64,000 bases of DNA from Sporomusa sphaeroides DSM 2875 (GTDB lineage: Bacteria; Bacillota; Negativicutes; Sporomusales; Sporomusaceae): contig NZ_CP146991.1 in NCBI RefSeq assembly GCF_001941975.2, positions 2,218,524 to 2,282,523 of the forward strand, read 5' to 3'. The notes under the pieces were generated by a model. That model was not told the origin of the DNA and searched no databases. It was given only the letters and a program-made list of their open reading frames with translations. Of this stretch, positions 51,376 through 62,421 are shown one piece after another. Within the stretch, counting starts at the first letter, position 1. Each line of letters starts with the position of its first letter. A program made the position numbers and the translations under genes.

Positions 51376-52059
51376 TTACTGCACAGAACGGCCGTCAAAT
51401 AAGCCAAATATTGTATTTAAGATACCGAACAAGGCAAAAGCAAAAAACGGGACAAACAAAATGGCACCGAAGGTCAGGTTCAGGTATAGTATATACGCTC
51501 CCACCAGGAGGGTTATAATCACCGGAATTATGCGTATAGGCTCCCCTTCTTTACCTTTAAAATCAGGATACCTGACAGTGCTGATCATTAGATAGGCAAA
51601 AACTGCCACCATCAGAGCAAATATCCAGCCGGATGGCTTGATACCAATCAAAATAAAAGTGGCAATAACACAGCCGGCAGCCGGAATAGGTAAACCCATA
51701 AAATAGCCTTTTACTTTGCCGGTATTAACATTAAATCTGGCAAGCCTCAGAGCACCGCAAGTGGCAAATGCCGCAGCAATAAGAGCACCGCCGGAGAAGT
51801 CTTTTAGCATATAAGCATAGGCCATGATCGCAGGAGCTACACCAAAAGATACTAAATCGCATAAAGAATCAAGCTCTTTGCCAAAATCGCTGCTTACGCC
51901 AAAATATCGTGCCACCCGTCCGTCCAAGCCATCAGCCACCATCGCAGCCACAACAAAAAAAGCTGCATAGGCAAATTCACCTTGGAGCGTAAAGATGATA
52001 GCAAACATGCCTAACACAAGATTGACCGCAGTTACTATATTAGGAATAGCGTTTCTCAC
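51376..52059 (-). CDS. pssA: CDP-diacylglycerol--serine O-phosphatidyltransferase
   Basis: The 227-residue integral membrane enzyme has DGLDGRVARYFGVSSDFGKELDSLCDLV, the CDP-alcohol phosphatidyltransferase motif (DGx2ARx8Gx3Dx3D). It makes phosphatidylserine. The start overlaps the psd stop by four bases. Confidence 0.94.
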   Translation of the reverse strand: MRNAIPNIVTAVNLVLGMFAIIFTLQGEFAYAAFFVVAAMVADGLDGRVARYFGVSSDFGKELDSLCDLVSFGVAPAIMAYAYMLKDFSGGALIAAAFATCGALRLARFNVNTGKVKGYFMGLPIPAAGCVIATFILIGIKPSGWIFALMVAVFAYLMISTVRYPDFKGKEGEPIRIIPVIITLLVGAYILYLNLTFGAILFVPFFAFALFGILNTIFGLFDGRSVQ

Positions 52060-52697
52060 TTTTCCATTAACCTCCCTATTACCGTTTTTCCTCCTTTTAC
52101 TCTATCCCCCTTTTTTACCAGTACTTCCACCGTTGTTGGTACAATAAGCTCTGTACAAGAACCAAACTTAATAAGCCCATACCGTTCACCCTGTTCAAGC
52201 ACAGTACCCAGAGTAACCCAGGATACAATGCGCCGGGCCAGAATGCCGGCAATTTGTGTGACTAATACACGCATCTTGCCATTTTCCAGTCCAATAGCAT
52301 GACGCTCATTTTCACAAGCTGCCGATTCTTTATAGGCTGGTTTAAATCTGCCGCAAGTATATTGCTGGAATTTGATTTCCCCCTGGACAGGACTGCGATT
52401 GACATGAACATCAAATACCGACAAAAAGATAGTTACCTTTAATCCTTTATCGTTAAGAAACTGATCATCATATACTTCCGTAACGCTCATAACTTTGCCA
52501 TCGGCAGGCGATACAATCAAAGTATCATCAGCAGGCACCTCGCGCTTGGGGTTACGGAAAAAGAAAGTAATAAAAGCTGTCAGCACTCCGGGGAAAATAG
52601 CCCAATAACCACCCAGAGTTAAGGCAGTGATAACAGTGATCAGTCCAAGTACAATAATATAAATATAACCTTCTTTAACAACCGGATTTTGTACCAC
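52056..52697 (-). CDS. psd: Phosphatidylserine decarboxylase
   Basis: The 213-residue proenzyme has two N-terminal membrane segments, SPADGKVMSVTEV, HVNRSPVQGEI and the FGS self-cleavage site in LIKFGSCTELIVP (an FGS variant of LGST). The decarboxylase converts phosphatidylserine to phosphatidylethanolamine. A GTG start with GGGAGG upstream is used. Linked to pssA. Confidence 0.92.
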   Translation of the reverse strand: MVQNPVVKEGYIYIIVLGLITVITALTLGGYWAIFPGVLTAFITFFFRNPKREVPADDTLIVSPADGKVMSVTEVYDDQFLNDKGLKVTIFLSVFDVHVNRSPVQGEIKFQQYTCGRFKPAYKESAACENERHAIGLENGKMRVLVTQIAGILARRIVSWVTLGTVLEQGERYGLIKFGSCTELIVPTTVEVLVKKGDRVKGGKTVIGRLMEK

Positions 52698-52785
52698 CTA
52701 TCCACCTCCCTAGTAAATCATCTTGATAACATGCAAACCAAAAGCAAGTTCAGTATATCAGTATAATACACTTAGTTTACTTTGT

Positions 52786-53514
52786 CTAACCTTTTTTGCC
52801 CAGCATTACTTTGACGGCAAACCGCGGCAAAGCCAGCATTCTAAGCGCACGCTGCGGTTGCCGGACTAACCGGAATAACCATTCCAGGCCTGTGCGCTGC
52901 ATCCATAACGGGGCGCGTTTAACAGCTCCTGCCATTACATCGAAGGTACCGCCTACTCCCATACATACAGGGACGTTAAGTTTAGCCAGATTTCGGGCCA
53001 GCCATTTTTCCTGTTTGGGTACACCCAAAGCTGCCAGTAAAATATCAGGTTTGGCCGCCGTTATCTGCTGCATAATCTCCGGCTCATCCTCTTTGCCGAA
53101 AAAACCATGTCTTGTACCGACAATTGTGAGGCCAGGATAACGTTCTAGAGCAGCTTGTCTGGCTTTGCTGATAATATCCGGGTGGCTGCCAAACATAAAC
53201 ACACTATAGCCTTTCTGCGCAGCCTGAGCTAATAAGTTCTGAGCCAAATCATAACCTGCCACGCGTTCAGGGATAGTATATCCCTGATGTCTTGCCGCCC
53301 ATACCACGCCGGCACCGTCCGGCACCACCAGCTGGCATTGGGCAAGAATCGCCGCCAGGTCCCTGTCTTCCTGTGCCAGCATAACCATTTCGGCATTAGC
53401 GGTAGCAATTAAATGCGGCTTTCGCTTGAGAATAAACTCTTCCAGCCTGGCTACTGCTTCAGCCATTGTTACAATGTCAATTGGAACCTGCAAGACCGTT
53501 GCTTTAATACCCAC
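52786..53514 (-). CDS. WecG/TagA/CpsF-family glycosyltransferase
   Basis: The protein of about 242 residues has LIATANAEMVMLAQED, VVPDGAGVVWAARHQGYTIPERVAGYDL and GVPKQEKWLARNLAKL, the GT26 pattern. Family enzymes add N-acetylmannosaminuronate or N-acetylmannosamine to lipid-linked sugars. The GTG at VGIKATVL is preferred; the longer upstream frame has no family similarity. It is 65 bp after the PBP gene on the same strand. Confidence 0.88.
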   Translation of the reverse strand: MGIKATVLQVPIDIVTMAEAVARLEEFILKRKPHLIATANAEMVMLAQEDRDLAAILAQCQLVVPDGAGVVWAARHQGYTIPERVAGYDLAQNLLAQAAQKGYSVFMFGSHPDIISKARQAALERYPGLTIVGTRHGFFGKEDEPEIMQQITAAKPDILLAALGVPKQEKWLARNLAKLNVPVCMGVGGTFDVMAGAVKRAPLWMQRTGLEWLFRLVRQPQRALRMLALPRFAVKVMLGKKG

Positions 53515-53578
53515 TGAAAACCATTTTCTCCTTAGATTTTGTTTTAATTTTACTATCCTAACACATTGTACCATAAGT

Positions 53579-55555
53579 TTAAAATGACGGCAATCTCGAC
53601 CAAGGCCACTTCCAGAAAGGCTGCTCTCTTTCTTTTTCCTGTGGCTGCTCAGCATCAGGATTTAACCACTCTTTCAGGCGATTTTCCCAGCGTGGCGCTA
53701 TGGGCTGAGTTCCTTGGATAAAAGCACTGTACTCAGTTTCTTTGCAGCTGCTTCCCGCCAATTTTCCCGTATTTGTGCAAATGGGAATATTGACGACAAC
53801 ATTGGCCGGAATGGAAAATTCACTCGGCGGCGTGTCGGCTACGATCTTATAAACCATCTTTCCCCATAGTGCCGAAACTTCGGTACCGGAAATGCCTATG
53901 GGCTTACGATTGTCGTTACCTGCATAAATACCTACCAGCAGATCCGGAGTATAACCCACAAACCAAGCGGTTTCATAATTGTCGGTGGTACCTGTTTTTC
54001 CGGCGGCCGGCCGGCCAAGGTTAGCCGGTGTCGCCGTACCGTCCTGTAATACACCTTGCAGCATGTTTGTTACTATATACGCAATTTCCGGTTTCAATAC
54101 CGCTTGCTGGACAATGTTATTTTCTTCAAGTATTTGGTCATTTTCATCAAGCACTTTCAGGATGGCTACCGGTTTTGACACTATACCGCCATTGGCAAAG
54201 GCGGTATAGGCTGAGGTCATCTCCCACAGATTTACGCCCTGTGTCAGGCCGCCCAACGCGGAAGATAAAACATAATCATCAGGCACAATGGTGCTAATTC
54301 CCAGAGATTTGGCTAATTCCAACGCTTTATCAATACCTATTTGATTGGCCAGTTTCACGGCCGGAACATTGACCGACCAACGCAAAGCCTTGTGCAAGGT
54401 CACCGGTCCGCGATATTTTTTGTCATAATTGACAGGCGCATAGCCATTGAAGTTGATAGGTTCATCAACAATAATCGCATTGGCAGCCAAGCCTTGATTG
54501 AGAGCAGCCGCATACAAAAAGGGTTTAAAGGCAGAACCAGGCTGCCGTACCTCGGTAAAAACCCGGTTTATCTGGCTTTCCTCATAATTACGTCCACCAA
54601 CCATAGCCTTGACATATCCAGTCTTCGGGTCAAGGGCCAGGACGGCTCCCTGCAATTGTCCCAAGACGGCTTCGGCTGCCTGCTGCTGGCTGATATCTAA
54701 GGTAGTATAGACCTTGAGGCCCCCCTTATAAACCCTGTTGGCGCCATAACGGCCTACCAGTTCATTAGCAACATAATCAAGGAAATAGGATGCCTGTACT
54801 ACCCTCTTTTTTTTGCCGGCAAGGGCAATTGCTTCTGCCTTAGCCTGTTCGGCTTCTTCTGTACTTATATAACCTTCTTTGACCATACCTGCCAGCACAA
54901 CTGCCCGGCGCTCCATGGCGGCTTTCATGTCAATATACGGTGAGTAAATATTAGGACCGCGCGGCAGCCCTGCCAAGAGGGCGCTTTCTGCCAAAGAAAG
55001 TTCTTTGGCATGTTTGCCGAAATACATTTGGGCAGCAGCTTCGATGCCGTAGGCTCCTTCACCAAAATAAATCTGGTTTAAATATGCTTGCAGAATTTCC
55101 TGCTTGGAAAACTTATAATCAATAATTAAAGCCAAGACTGCTTCCTTCAGCTTGCGCGTTATCGTACGTTCCTGGGTGAGAAACATATTTTTTGCTAATT
55201 GCTGAGTAATTGTGCTGCCTCCTTCCACCAAACCTCCCTGGCGAATATTTACCACTACAGCGCGAAAAATACCAATCAGATCGATGCCAAAATGCTTATA
55301 AAAGCGAGTGTCTTCATTGGCGATAATGGCTTGTTGGACATATGGCGATATATTGTTAATTGTTACCACAATCCTGTTTTCTTCGAAAAGTTTTGAAATT
55401 AACTGTCCGTTTATGTCAAATACCTGAGTGGCAGATACCAGATTGAGGTTTTCGAGACTATTAGTTCCAGGCAATCCCCAAAAACCATAACCAACGTTGG
55501 TACACATCATCAACAGGATTGTACAGGCAACTACTTTTATTAGCTTAGTCGGCAT
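53579..55555 (-). CDS. Penicillin-binding protein 1A family (transglycosylase and transpeptidase)
   Basis: The 658-residue protein has an N-terminal membrane anchor, the GT51 domain (ANEDTRFYKHFGIDLIG, GGSTITQQLAKN, LNQIYFGEGAYGIEAAA) and the transpeptidase domain with RQPGSAFKPF (SxxK serine), RWSVN (SxN) and KTGTTDNYETAWFVGYTP (KTG). It builds and cross-links peptidoglycan outside the inner membrane. Length fits PBP1A without extra C-terminal domains. Confidence 0.93.
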   Translation of the reverse strand: MPTKLIKVVACTILLMMCTNVGYGFWGLPGTNSLENLNLVSATQVFDINGQLISKLFEENRIVVTINNISPYVQQAIIANEDTRFYKHFGIDLIGIFRAVVVNIRQGGLVEGGSTITQQLAKNMFLTQERTITRKLKEAVLALIIDYKFSKQEILQAYLNQIYFGEGAYGIEAAAQMYFGKHAKELSLAESALLAGLPRGPNIYSPYIDMKAAMERRAVVLAGMVKEGYISTEEAEQAKAEAIALAGKKKRVVQASYFLDYVANELVGRYGANRVYKGGLKVYTTLDISQQQAAEAVLGQLQGAVLALDPKTGYVKAMVGGRNYEESQINRVFTEVRQPGSAFKPFLYAAALNQGLAANAIIVDEPINFNGYAPVNYDKKYRGPVTLHKALRWSVNVPAVKLANQIGIDKALELAKSLGISTIVPDDYVLSSALGGLTQGVNLWEMTSAYTAFANGGIVSKPVAILKVLDENDQILEENNIVQQAVLKPEIAYIVTNMLQGVLQDGTATPANLGRPAAGKTGTTDNYETAWFVGYTPDLLVGIYAGNDNRKPIGISGTEVSALWGKMVYKIVADTPPSEFSIPANVVVNIPICTNTGKLAGSSCKETEYSAFIQGTQPIAPRWENRLKEWLNPDAEQPQEKEREQPFWKWPWSRLPSF

Positions 55556-55684
55556 TATTTACACACTCCTCGCAAGAATAGTATCCCCAGCTGTATAACT
55601 TTTACATGCAGGAATCATCAACCAGGTTAGAGAATATACGAAAATTAGACACCATACATCAAATTATTTAAGCAGGAGCAAATA

Positions 55685-56611
55685 ATGAAAAATAAGCCGG
55701 GATTCTTTCTGATAGTTTGTGGATTAAGTGCTGTTTGTCTAATCATCTTAGCGTCATCGCCACTGGCATTACTGGCGTTTTCTAATAACGACACCGCAGC
55801 GGCAGTAGGTTTGCCTGCCCATCAGGAATCTTTCCCGGCAGAAAGCAACTATACTTTGCCCAATGATGCTGTTGACGCTTATTATCTGAATGAAAACCCG
55901 GAGTACCTGCCGGCAGGCAACAAACCGGTTTATGATGTGTTTACCGTCACAGAGCGCCAGCACCAAGGACTGGCTTTGGGACTGCCGCCGGTTACCCCGT
56001 ATTATGGAACAAAAGTAGTATACCTTACTTTTGATGACGGTCCTGACTTGGAAAATACCCCGCCTATTCTTGATATTTTGAAAAAGCATAATATCAAGGC
56101 AACTTTCTTTGTTGTTGGCAGTCAGATTGAAAAGCATCCGGAAATCCTGCGTCGCATTTATCAGGAAGGCCATGCTATCGGCAATCATTCTTACAATCAC
56201 GTATATCGTGAACTGTATCAATCCGCTAATTCCTATGTATCCCAATTGCGTCATACCGATGAAATTATAAAGCAAGTAACTGGTGTAAGATCGCGTATTT
56301 CCCGGGCTCCCGGTGGTTCGGCAGGCAGTTTTACCAAAGAATACTGGGAAACATTATCCCGTCTGGGCTATGTGGAAATAGGCTGGAACATAAGTTCCGG
56401 CGACGCTTCCCGGGAGAAGGCCGGCCAGATTATGCGCAACATCGCTTTTCAAATGGAAAGCAAACATTTATGGAGCCATGCCATTGTACTTATGCATGAT
56501 GGACGCGGCCATAGCGAGACGGTGAAAGCGCTGCCTGCTATTATCAAGTTTTATCAGGACCGTCACTTCGAATTTCGTGTAGTTAATTTTGAGACACCGC
56601 CACCGTGGTAA
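55685..56611 (+). CDS. Polysaccharide deacetylase (NodB domain)
   Basis: The 308-residue protein has a signal/anchor segment, a linker and a NodB domain: VYLTFDDGPDLENTPPILDIL, HAIGNHSYNHVY (HxxxH), RAPGG and LMHDGRGH. It deacetylates sugars of peptidoglycan or chitin-like polymers. Sporulating bacteria use similar proteins (PdaA, PdaB) for cortex modification; assignment to one is not possible here. A good terminator follows. Confidence 0.9.
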   Translation: MKNKPGFFLIVCGLSAVCLIILASSPLALLAFSNNDTAAAVGLPAHQESFPAESNYTLPNDAVDAYYLNENPEYLPAGNKPVYDVFTVTERQHQGLALGLPPVTPYYGTKVVYLTFDDGPDLENTPPILDILKKHNIKATFFVVGSQIEKHPEILRRIYQEGHAIGNHSYNHVYRELYQSANSYVSQLRHTDEIIKQVTGVRSRISRAPGGSAGSFTKEYWETLSRLGYVEIGWNISSGDASREKAGQIMRNIAFQMESKHLWSHAIVLMHDGRGHSETVKALPAIIKFYQDRHFEFRVVNFETPPPW

Positions 56612-56617
56612 ATATGT

Positions 56618-56653
56618 AAAAATGCTTTGGACTATTGTCCAAAGCATTTTTTT
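56618..56653. terminator. Terminator between the deacetylase and guaB
   Basis: AAAAATGCTTTGGAC-TATT-GTCCAAAGCATTTTT has a 15-base perfect stem and T runs on both sides, so it should stop transcription from both directions. Confidence 0.88.
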
Positions 56654-56697
56654 CGGCTTCCCTTCCCAGCGGTCCGGCACAAGCCGTGTTTTCTTTA

Positions 56698-56698
<1 letters not shown>
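56654..56698 (-). repeat. Dispersed repeat family A, copy 3 (half unit)
   Basis: On the minus strand it opens with TAAAGAAAACACGGCTTG and keeps about 20 bp of the family A start, then diverges. It ends at the guaB stop. Confidence 0.55.
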
Positions 56699-58768
<2,070 letters not shown>

Positions 58769-58790
58769 TGTAAAACACCCCTTTCTAAAT

Positions 58791-58905
58791 GCCTACGAGG
58801 TTAGCTGACGGGTTCGGGACAAAGGGAAATCCCTACCGCTTGTTAGCGGATTCACCCCGGAAATGGTTCCCCCGTTTTCCTTTTTCTCTGGAAATTCGGC
58901 ATGGC
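58791..58905 (-). ncRNA. c-di-AMP riboswitch (ydaO/yuaA type)
   Basis: On the minus strand the leader reads GCCGAATTTCC, GGGGGAACCATT, GGGGTGAATCCGC, GCGGTAGGG and CCCGAACCCGTCAGCTAACC, ending TCGTAGGC. These blocks and their order are those of the ydaO riboswitch. It lies directly between its promoter and the 3D-domain gene. In this family c-di-AMP binding usually turns gene expression off. Confidence 0.93.
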
Positions 58906-58909
58906 CTAT

Positions 58910-58938
58910 ATATTACAGAATATCCGCCGGTTAGGCAA
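58910..58938 (-). promoter_or_regulatory. Promoter of the riboswitch-3D transcript
   Basis: On the minus strand TTGCCT and TAATAT are 17 bases apart; transcription would start about at the first base of the riboswitch. Confidence 0.6.
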
Positions 58939-58949
58939 GCATGTTTAGA

Positions 58950-59145
58950 AGTAGTTATCCGGCGATATTGATTATTAGCCGGGCTTTTCCTTGGTTATGC
59001 TTGTCCGGACGCATAAATAAATGTCAACTTAGAACTAGCGTAAGTCCGGCCGCTGAAACCGCAATATAGCTACATAATTAAATGAGACTACCAGCACGGC
59101 AGCCCCATCAGAATTATTATTATGTTACCTTGAAATTTGCGTCAC
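58950..59145. other. Intergenic DNA before the hypothetical gene
   Basis: No gene or strong repeat is seen. It contains a weak minus-strand TTGACA near 59015 but no paired -10 at good spacing. Confidence 0.3.
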
Positions 59146-59646
59146 CTAGTCTTTTCCTAAAATAAACGGCGCAAACCCTAACTCTCCCCAATAATAATTG
59201 TAGTAAATCTGAATAATGCCATCAAGCCTTCTGCGCAGAATTTTTTTTACATGACTAAGCGAGCTAAAAAACAGCCGTGCCTGAGGCTGTGCGCTGTTTA
59301 CAGCCGCCTGCTGGTAAAACTGCACACATTTGTCGATGGTAATGTAAATCGACCAAAGAGCAGTAAGCTCCTGCAGACAGGCATTAGCAGCAGTTGTATT
59401 TTGGGTAGCTTGCTGCCAGACCGCGTCTGATCCCAGCAATTGGGTCTCCGTTACCGCCGGGTATCGAACGCTGTCGCTCTCGCCGGTATTAAGTGCTGAT
59501 AAAAGTTTTAAAAACTCCGTCTGAGAGTTTTTGATAAGCCCCAATACCGGTATTGGCACAGTGCCGGTGGTGGCAGTGTCATGTAATGTCTCTATTTGTC
59601 TGCTTAACGAAGTTTCAAGCTCAAACGCAAATTGTATGGGTCTCAT
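59146..59646 (-). CDS. Hypothetical helical protein
   Basis: The 166-residue protein has no recognised domain. It is rich in alpha helix, with a repeated aromatic pattern at the end (IQIYYNYYWGELGFAPFILGKD). It may be a four-helix bundle related to spore-coat-like or ferritin-like folds, but no residues support a metal site. Minus strand, just downstream of the tautomerase gene. Confidence 0.55.
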   Translation of the reverse strand: MRPIQFAFELETSLSRQIETLHDTATTGTVPIPVLGLIKNSQTEFLKLLSALNTGESDSVRYPAVTETQLLGSDAVWQQATQNTTAANACLQELTALWSIYITIDKCVQFYQQAAVNSAQPQARLFFSSLSHVKKILRRRLDGIIQIYYNYYWGELGFAPFILGKD

Positions 59647-59705
59647 CGGAGAAGCGCCACCTTTCTAAAATTGAAACCATTTCGCAAGCGAAATGGCTTC
59701 AATAA

Positions 59706-59891
59706 TTATTTATCAGATACTAGTTTACCGGCTTTGCCGATATGCTGGGGAGAAGCCTCGCGTACTACTATAGTTACGGCTTCAGGCGGGCATTTGGCTG
59801 TTTCTACAATAGCTTCGGTTACTTTTTTTACCATTTCACGTTTTTGCTCTAGTGAACGTCCTTCAATCAGGTCAATTTGTACAATTGGCAT
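59706..59891 (-). CDS. 4-oxalocrotonate tautomerase-like protein
   Basis: The 61-residue protein starts with the catalytic proline (MPIVQIDLIEGRSLEQKREMVKKVTEAI), as in the 4-OT family. It is a short beta-alpha-beta monomer that assembles into hexamers. The natural substrate is not known. Confidence 0.88.
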   Translation of the reverse strand: MPIVQIDLIEGRSLEQKREMVKKVTEAIVETAKCPPEAVTIVVREASPQHIGKAGKLVSDK

Positions 59892-60040
59892 AGGTATTCC
59901 CTCCTTGAAATGATTTTCTCTCTATCTATCATCTTCGTTGCCCAAGGTAATAATCCCTGCATATGTAAAATAGGAACAAACATTTTTCTGGTCTGTACTG
60001 CGGTTACCTGTTCCTATCCTGTTTGACATGATGTGGGAGT

Positions 60041-60069
60041 AACACTTTTATTATATGGCTCATACAGTA
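60041..60069 (+). promoter_or_regulatory. Sigma-K-like promoter before the duplicated-domain gene
   Basis: AACA is followed after 16 bases by CATACAGTA, matching the sigma-K pattern CATA-N3-TA exactly. A vegetative-like TTGACA with a weak -10 lies just upstream. The gene start is 48 bp downstream, so mother-cell late expression is plausible. Confidence 0.55.
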
Positions 60070-60116
60070 TAGTAAACACACCTTGTGATTTTAGATATTG
60101 AAGGGGGTCCATACTT

Positions 60117-60698
60117 ATGAGCATATTCAGAGAGCTCCGCAACGAGTGCTTGATTAGGGAGCTTCAGCGTGAGTTAAACACCGACGTATTATTGTTTGGC
60201 TTCGACGGAATCGTTTACTTTGGTAATCTGCAAAAAATTGATGACTGCCGGGTCGCCTTTTTAACGCCAGCCATTGAAGCAGAGTCAAACGCAGAAATTC
60301 TTTCTCCTGGCGGAGAAGTTGTGGATGCAAAATTTATTCATGTTGATCTTTGGCAAATCGTTGCAAAAGCTACAGGAGTAAGGACTAATCCGTTTAGTAA
60401 TGATTATTGTCCCGGTGCTGACGGTGTATCACAAAGAACCGAAACCAACGAACGGCAAGAGAGCCGTGAGTTGATTTGCATTCTAAGACGCATGATTGGT
60501 GATAATGTGGTAATTACAACCCTTGGCGGTTTCATATTTCAAGGAACCCTTGGCAATGTCGACGATGAATTGGCTTTTATCTCGGTTGATGAAATATTCG
60601 GGCCGGCCACCTCTTCGGGAATTTCTGATGATACAGTAAGTACTGCCGTTATTAATCTCGCAGCTATAGCATCTGCGTCCAGATCCACCGAATGCTAA
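60117..60698 (+). CDS. Duplicated small-barrel protein, likely spore coat
   Basis: The 193-residue protein has two similar halves: LQRELNTDVLLFGFDGIVYFGNLQKIDDCRVAFLTPA and LRRMIGDNVVITTLGGFIFQGTLGNVDDELAFISVDE. Each looks like a small SH3/Sm-like beta barrel. A Gly- and Ser-rich tail follows. No database family can be named. A sigma-K-like promoter suggests it is made in the mother cell and deposited in the spore coat. Confidence 0.6.
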   Translation: MSIFRELRNECLIRELQRELNTDVLLFGFDGIVYFGNLQKIDDCRVAFLTPAIEAESNAEILSPGGEVVDAKFIHVDLWQIVAKATGVRTNPFSNDYCPGADGVSQRTETNERQESRELICILRRMIGDNVVITTLGGFIFQGTLGNVDDELAFISVDEIFGPATSSGISDDTVSTAVINLAAIASASRSTEC

Positions 60699-60720
60699 TT
60701 TAACTTTTGCTGTGATGTGA

Positions 60721-60766
60721 ACCGAGTCAAGGTAATGCAATGCTAAGGTAGGACTCGGTAAATTTT
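60721..60766 (+). terminator. Terminator after the duplicated-barrel gene
   Basis: ACCGAGTC and GACTCGGT form an eight-base stem with a 23-base loop, followed by AAATTTTT. Confidence 0.6.
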
Positions 60767-60858
60767 TATCCTGATAGAAGCTATAACTTTCGCCTGGATA
60801 AGAGCAACACCGTCTTGCGCTTTCGCCATAGGCTCAGCGCAAGCCGTGTTTTCTTTAC
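60764..60858 (-). repeat. Dispersed repeat family A, copy 4
   Basis: On the minus strand it begins AAAGAAAACACGGCTTGCGC and keeps the GCC-GGCG hairpin and the TTATCC...GAAAG end. It lies between the terminator and the HipA-like gene, in reverse orientation to copies 1 and 2. Confidence 0.72.
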
Positions 60859-60887
60859 CGGGTCTTTTTTTCGGGGAGGCTGACAGT

Positions 60888-61688
60888 ATGCTAATGGCTA
60901 CAGAATACTTGGGCGAAGTGGGCGTCGGGGTTACTGCACCCCAGTTTTTTCGTGCGCAGGATGGTAATATCTATGTAGTCAAATTCCAAAACCATCGATT
61001 TGGCTCACGGGTATTGGCAAGCGAATTTTTTGCAGCCAAGCTTGGTGCGATAATGAATTTGTGCTTTCCTCCAAGCGATATAATTGAAATTGATGAACAA
61101 ATGCTCAATTCCCATCCCTGCCTTTTGGAGTTAGGCTTGGAACCCGGCCCCCATTTTGGCTCCCGCTATCTGGAACATGCGGAATATATCGGGAAAAATC
61201 GATTGCACAAGGCTGTCAATGTACCGGAAATGGCCGGCATTATATTGTTCGACCATATGTTTCACAATGCAGACCGTGCTAAAAATCAAAAAAACCTATT
61301 ACTTCATCTCGAGAATGACCAATATAAAATTTACGCAATAGATAATTCGCATTTGTTTAGATCCAGCCGCTGGACGATTGACTCATTTGAAAAACTTGGT
61401 ACAAAAATAAAAACGTATTATTTCCAGCATTATAGAATTTTGCTTAAGGACCTGCTTACTGCACAAGACTTTATTCCATACCTTGAGGTAGTGAACAAGC
61501 TGAGTAATGAGCAGCTTGACTGTATAGTGAGAGAAATCCCCAATGAATGGCTGCCGGATGAAGCAGAACGTTCGGCTTTGGCAGACTATACCAAACTCCG
61601 GCGGGATATGGTGGGGCCGATCTGGGAGAAACTCTGCCGGCTTATACCGCGCAGCCGGGGTGGACGACGCTGGCTGTTTGCCAAGTAA
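60888..61688 (+). CDS. HipA-like kinase domain protein
   Basis: The 266-residue protein has a kinase-like layout: NIYVVKFQNHRFGSRVLASEFFAAKL (putative ATP-binding lysine), later DHMFHNADRAKNQKNLL (H/D-N pattern) and KIYAIDNSHLF, as in HipA_2-type families. No HipB partner is next to it. ATG with GGGGAGG upstream is preferred over the longer frame. Substrate and toxicity are unknown. Confidence 0.65.
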   Translation: MLMATEYLGEVGVGVTAPQFFRAQDGNIYVVKFQNHRFGSRVLASEFFAAKLGAIMNLCFPPSDIIEIDEQMLNSHPCLLELGLEPGPHFGSRYLEHAEYIGKNRLHKAVNVPEMAGIILFDHMFHNADRAKNQKNLLLHLENDQYKIYAIDNSHLFRSSRWTIDSFEKLGTKIKTYYFQHYRILLKDLLTAQDFIPYLEVVNKLSNEQLDCIVREIPNEWLPDEAERSALADYTKLRRDMVGPIWEKLCRLIPRSRGGRRWLFAK

Positions 61689-61695
61689 TTGTTGT

Positions 61696-62367
61696 TTATG
61701 CTTGGCTTTTCTGCTTTTTTTTACGCCACCACAAAATACTGTATACAAGGATTACCAACACGGTAACAACTATCAACCGGCCTAAATTTTCTCCGGCAAA
61801 AACAATATCATGGCCGATTATTACTTTTATAATTACCGGCGGCAGCTTTCCGAGGACAGTTGCCAATAAAAAGTCTTTAAACGAAATCTTACTAATAGCC
61901 GCTACCGCGGTGATGATGCCTGAGGGTGCCAGTGGCAGAAGCCTGGCAAGTAATAAGGCTTTAAACCCATTAGTGGCACTGTAGTTGTCAACCTGTTTTA
62001 AATACCGGCTTTTAACTATCCAGCCTTCTACCGCCTGACGGAAAAAGTATCTGGCAAAGATAAACATAACTAAAGCGCCAATTACTTCTCCTGCCCAGGA
62101 AATGATTACTCCCCAAAATAGGCCATAAACAATACCGGCTGCACCGGATAGAATCATAAATGGGAAAACAATGGTAAAAGTCATGACCACAAATAAAATA
62201 ATTGTGACAAGTATAGAAGCCGGACCAAAAGATCTTAAGTATTCGGCTAAAGCGGCAATATCGCCTTTCTCGATAATCGCATAAGCATTATGAAAGAACT
62301 CCGGCTGCCACATATAGGATAAACCAATAATAATAATAATAGCCAGCCAGCCCAGTAATTTATTCAT
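61696..62367 (-). CDS. TVP38/TMEM64 family membrane protein
   Basis: The 223-residue integral membrane protein has about five hydrophobic segments and the DedA/VTT-type motif FPFMILSGAAGIVYGLFWGVIISWAGEVIGALVMFIFAR. Such proteins take part in lipid scrambling or membrane stress. Function here is not known. Confidence 0.85.
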   Translation of the reverse strand: MNKLLGWLAIIIIIGLSYMWQPEFFHNAYAIIEKGDIAALAEYLRSFGPASILVTIILFVVMTFTIVFPFMILSGAAGIVYGLFWGVIISWAGEVIGALVMFIFARYFFRQAVEGWIVKSRYLKQVDNYSATNGFKALLLARLLPLAPSGIITAVAAISKISFKDFLLATVLGKLPPVIIKVIIGHDIVFAGENLGRLIVVTVLVILVYSILWWRKKKQKSQA

Positions 62368-62387
62368 GTGATACCTTCCTATTCCCT

Positions 62388-62416
62388 CAAAAACAGCGCT
62401 GTATCACAGCGCTGTT
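62388..62416 (-). terminator. Terminator of the small gene at 62422
   Basis: On the minus strand AACAGCGCTG-TGATA-CAGCGCTGTT is followed by TTTG. Confidence 0.7.
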
Positions 62417-62421
62417 CAAGA

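Noticed and set aside
53515-53655. Extended N-terminus of the TagA-like gene
   Set aside because: It overlaps the PBP gene end and has no family pattern.
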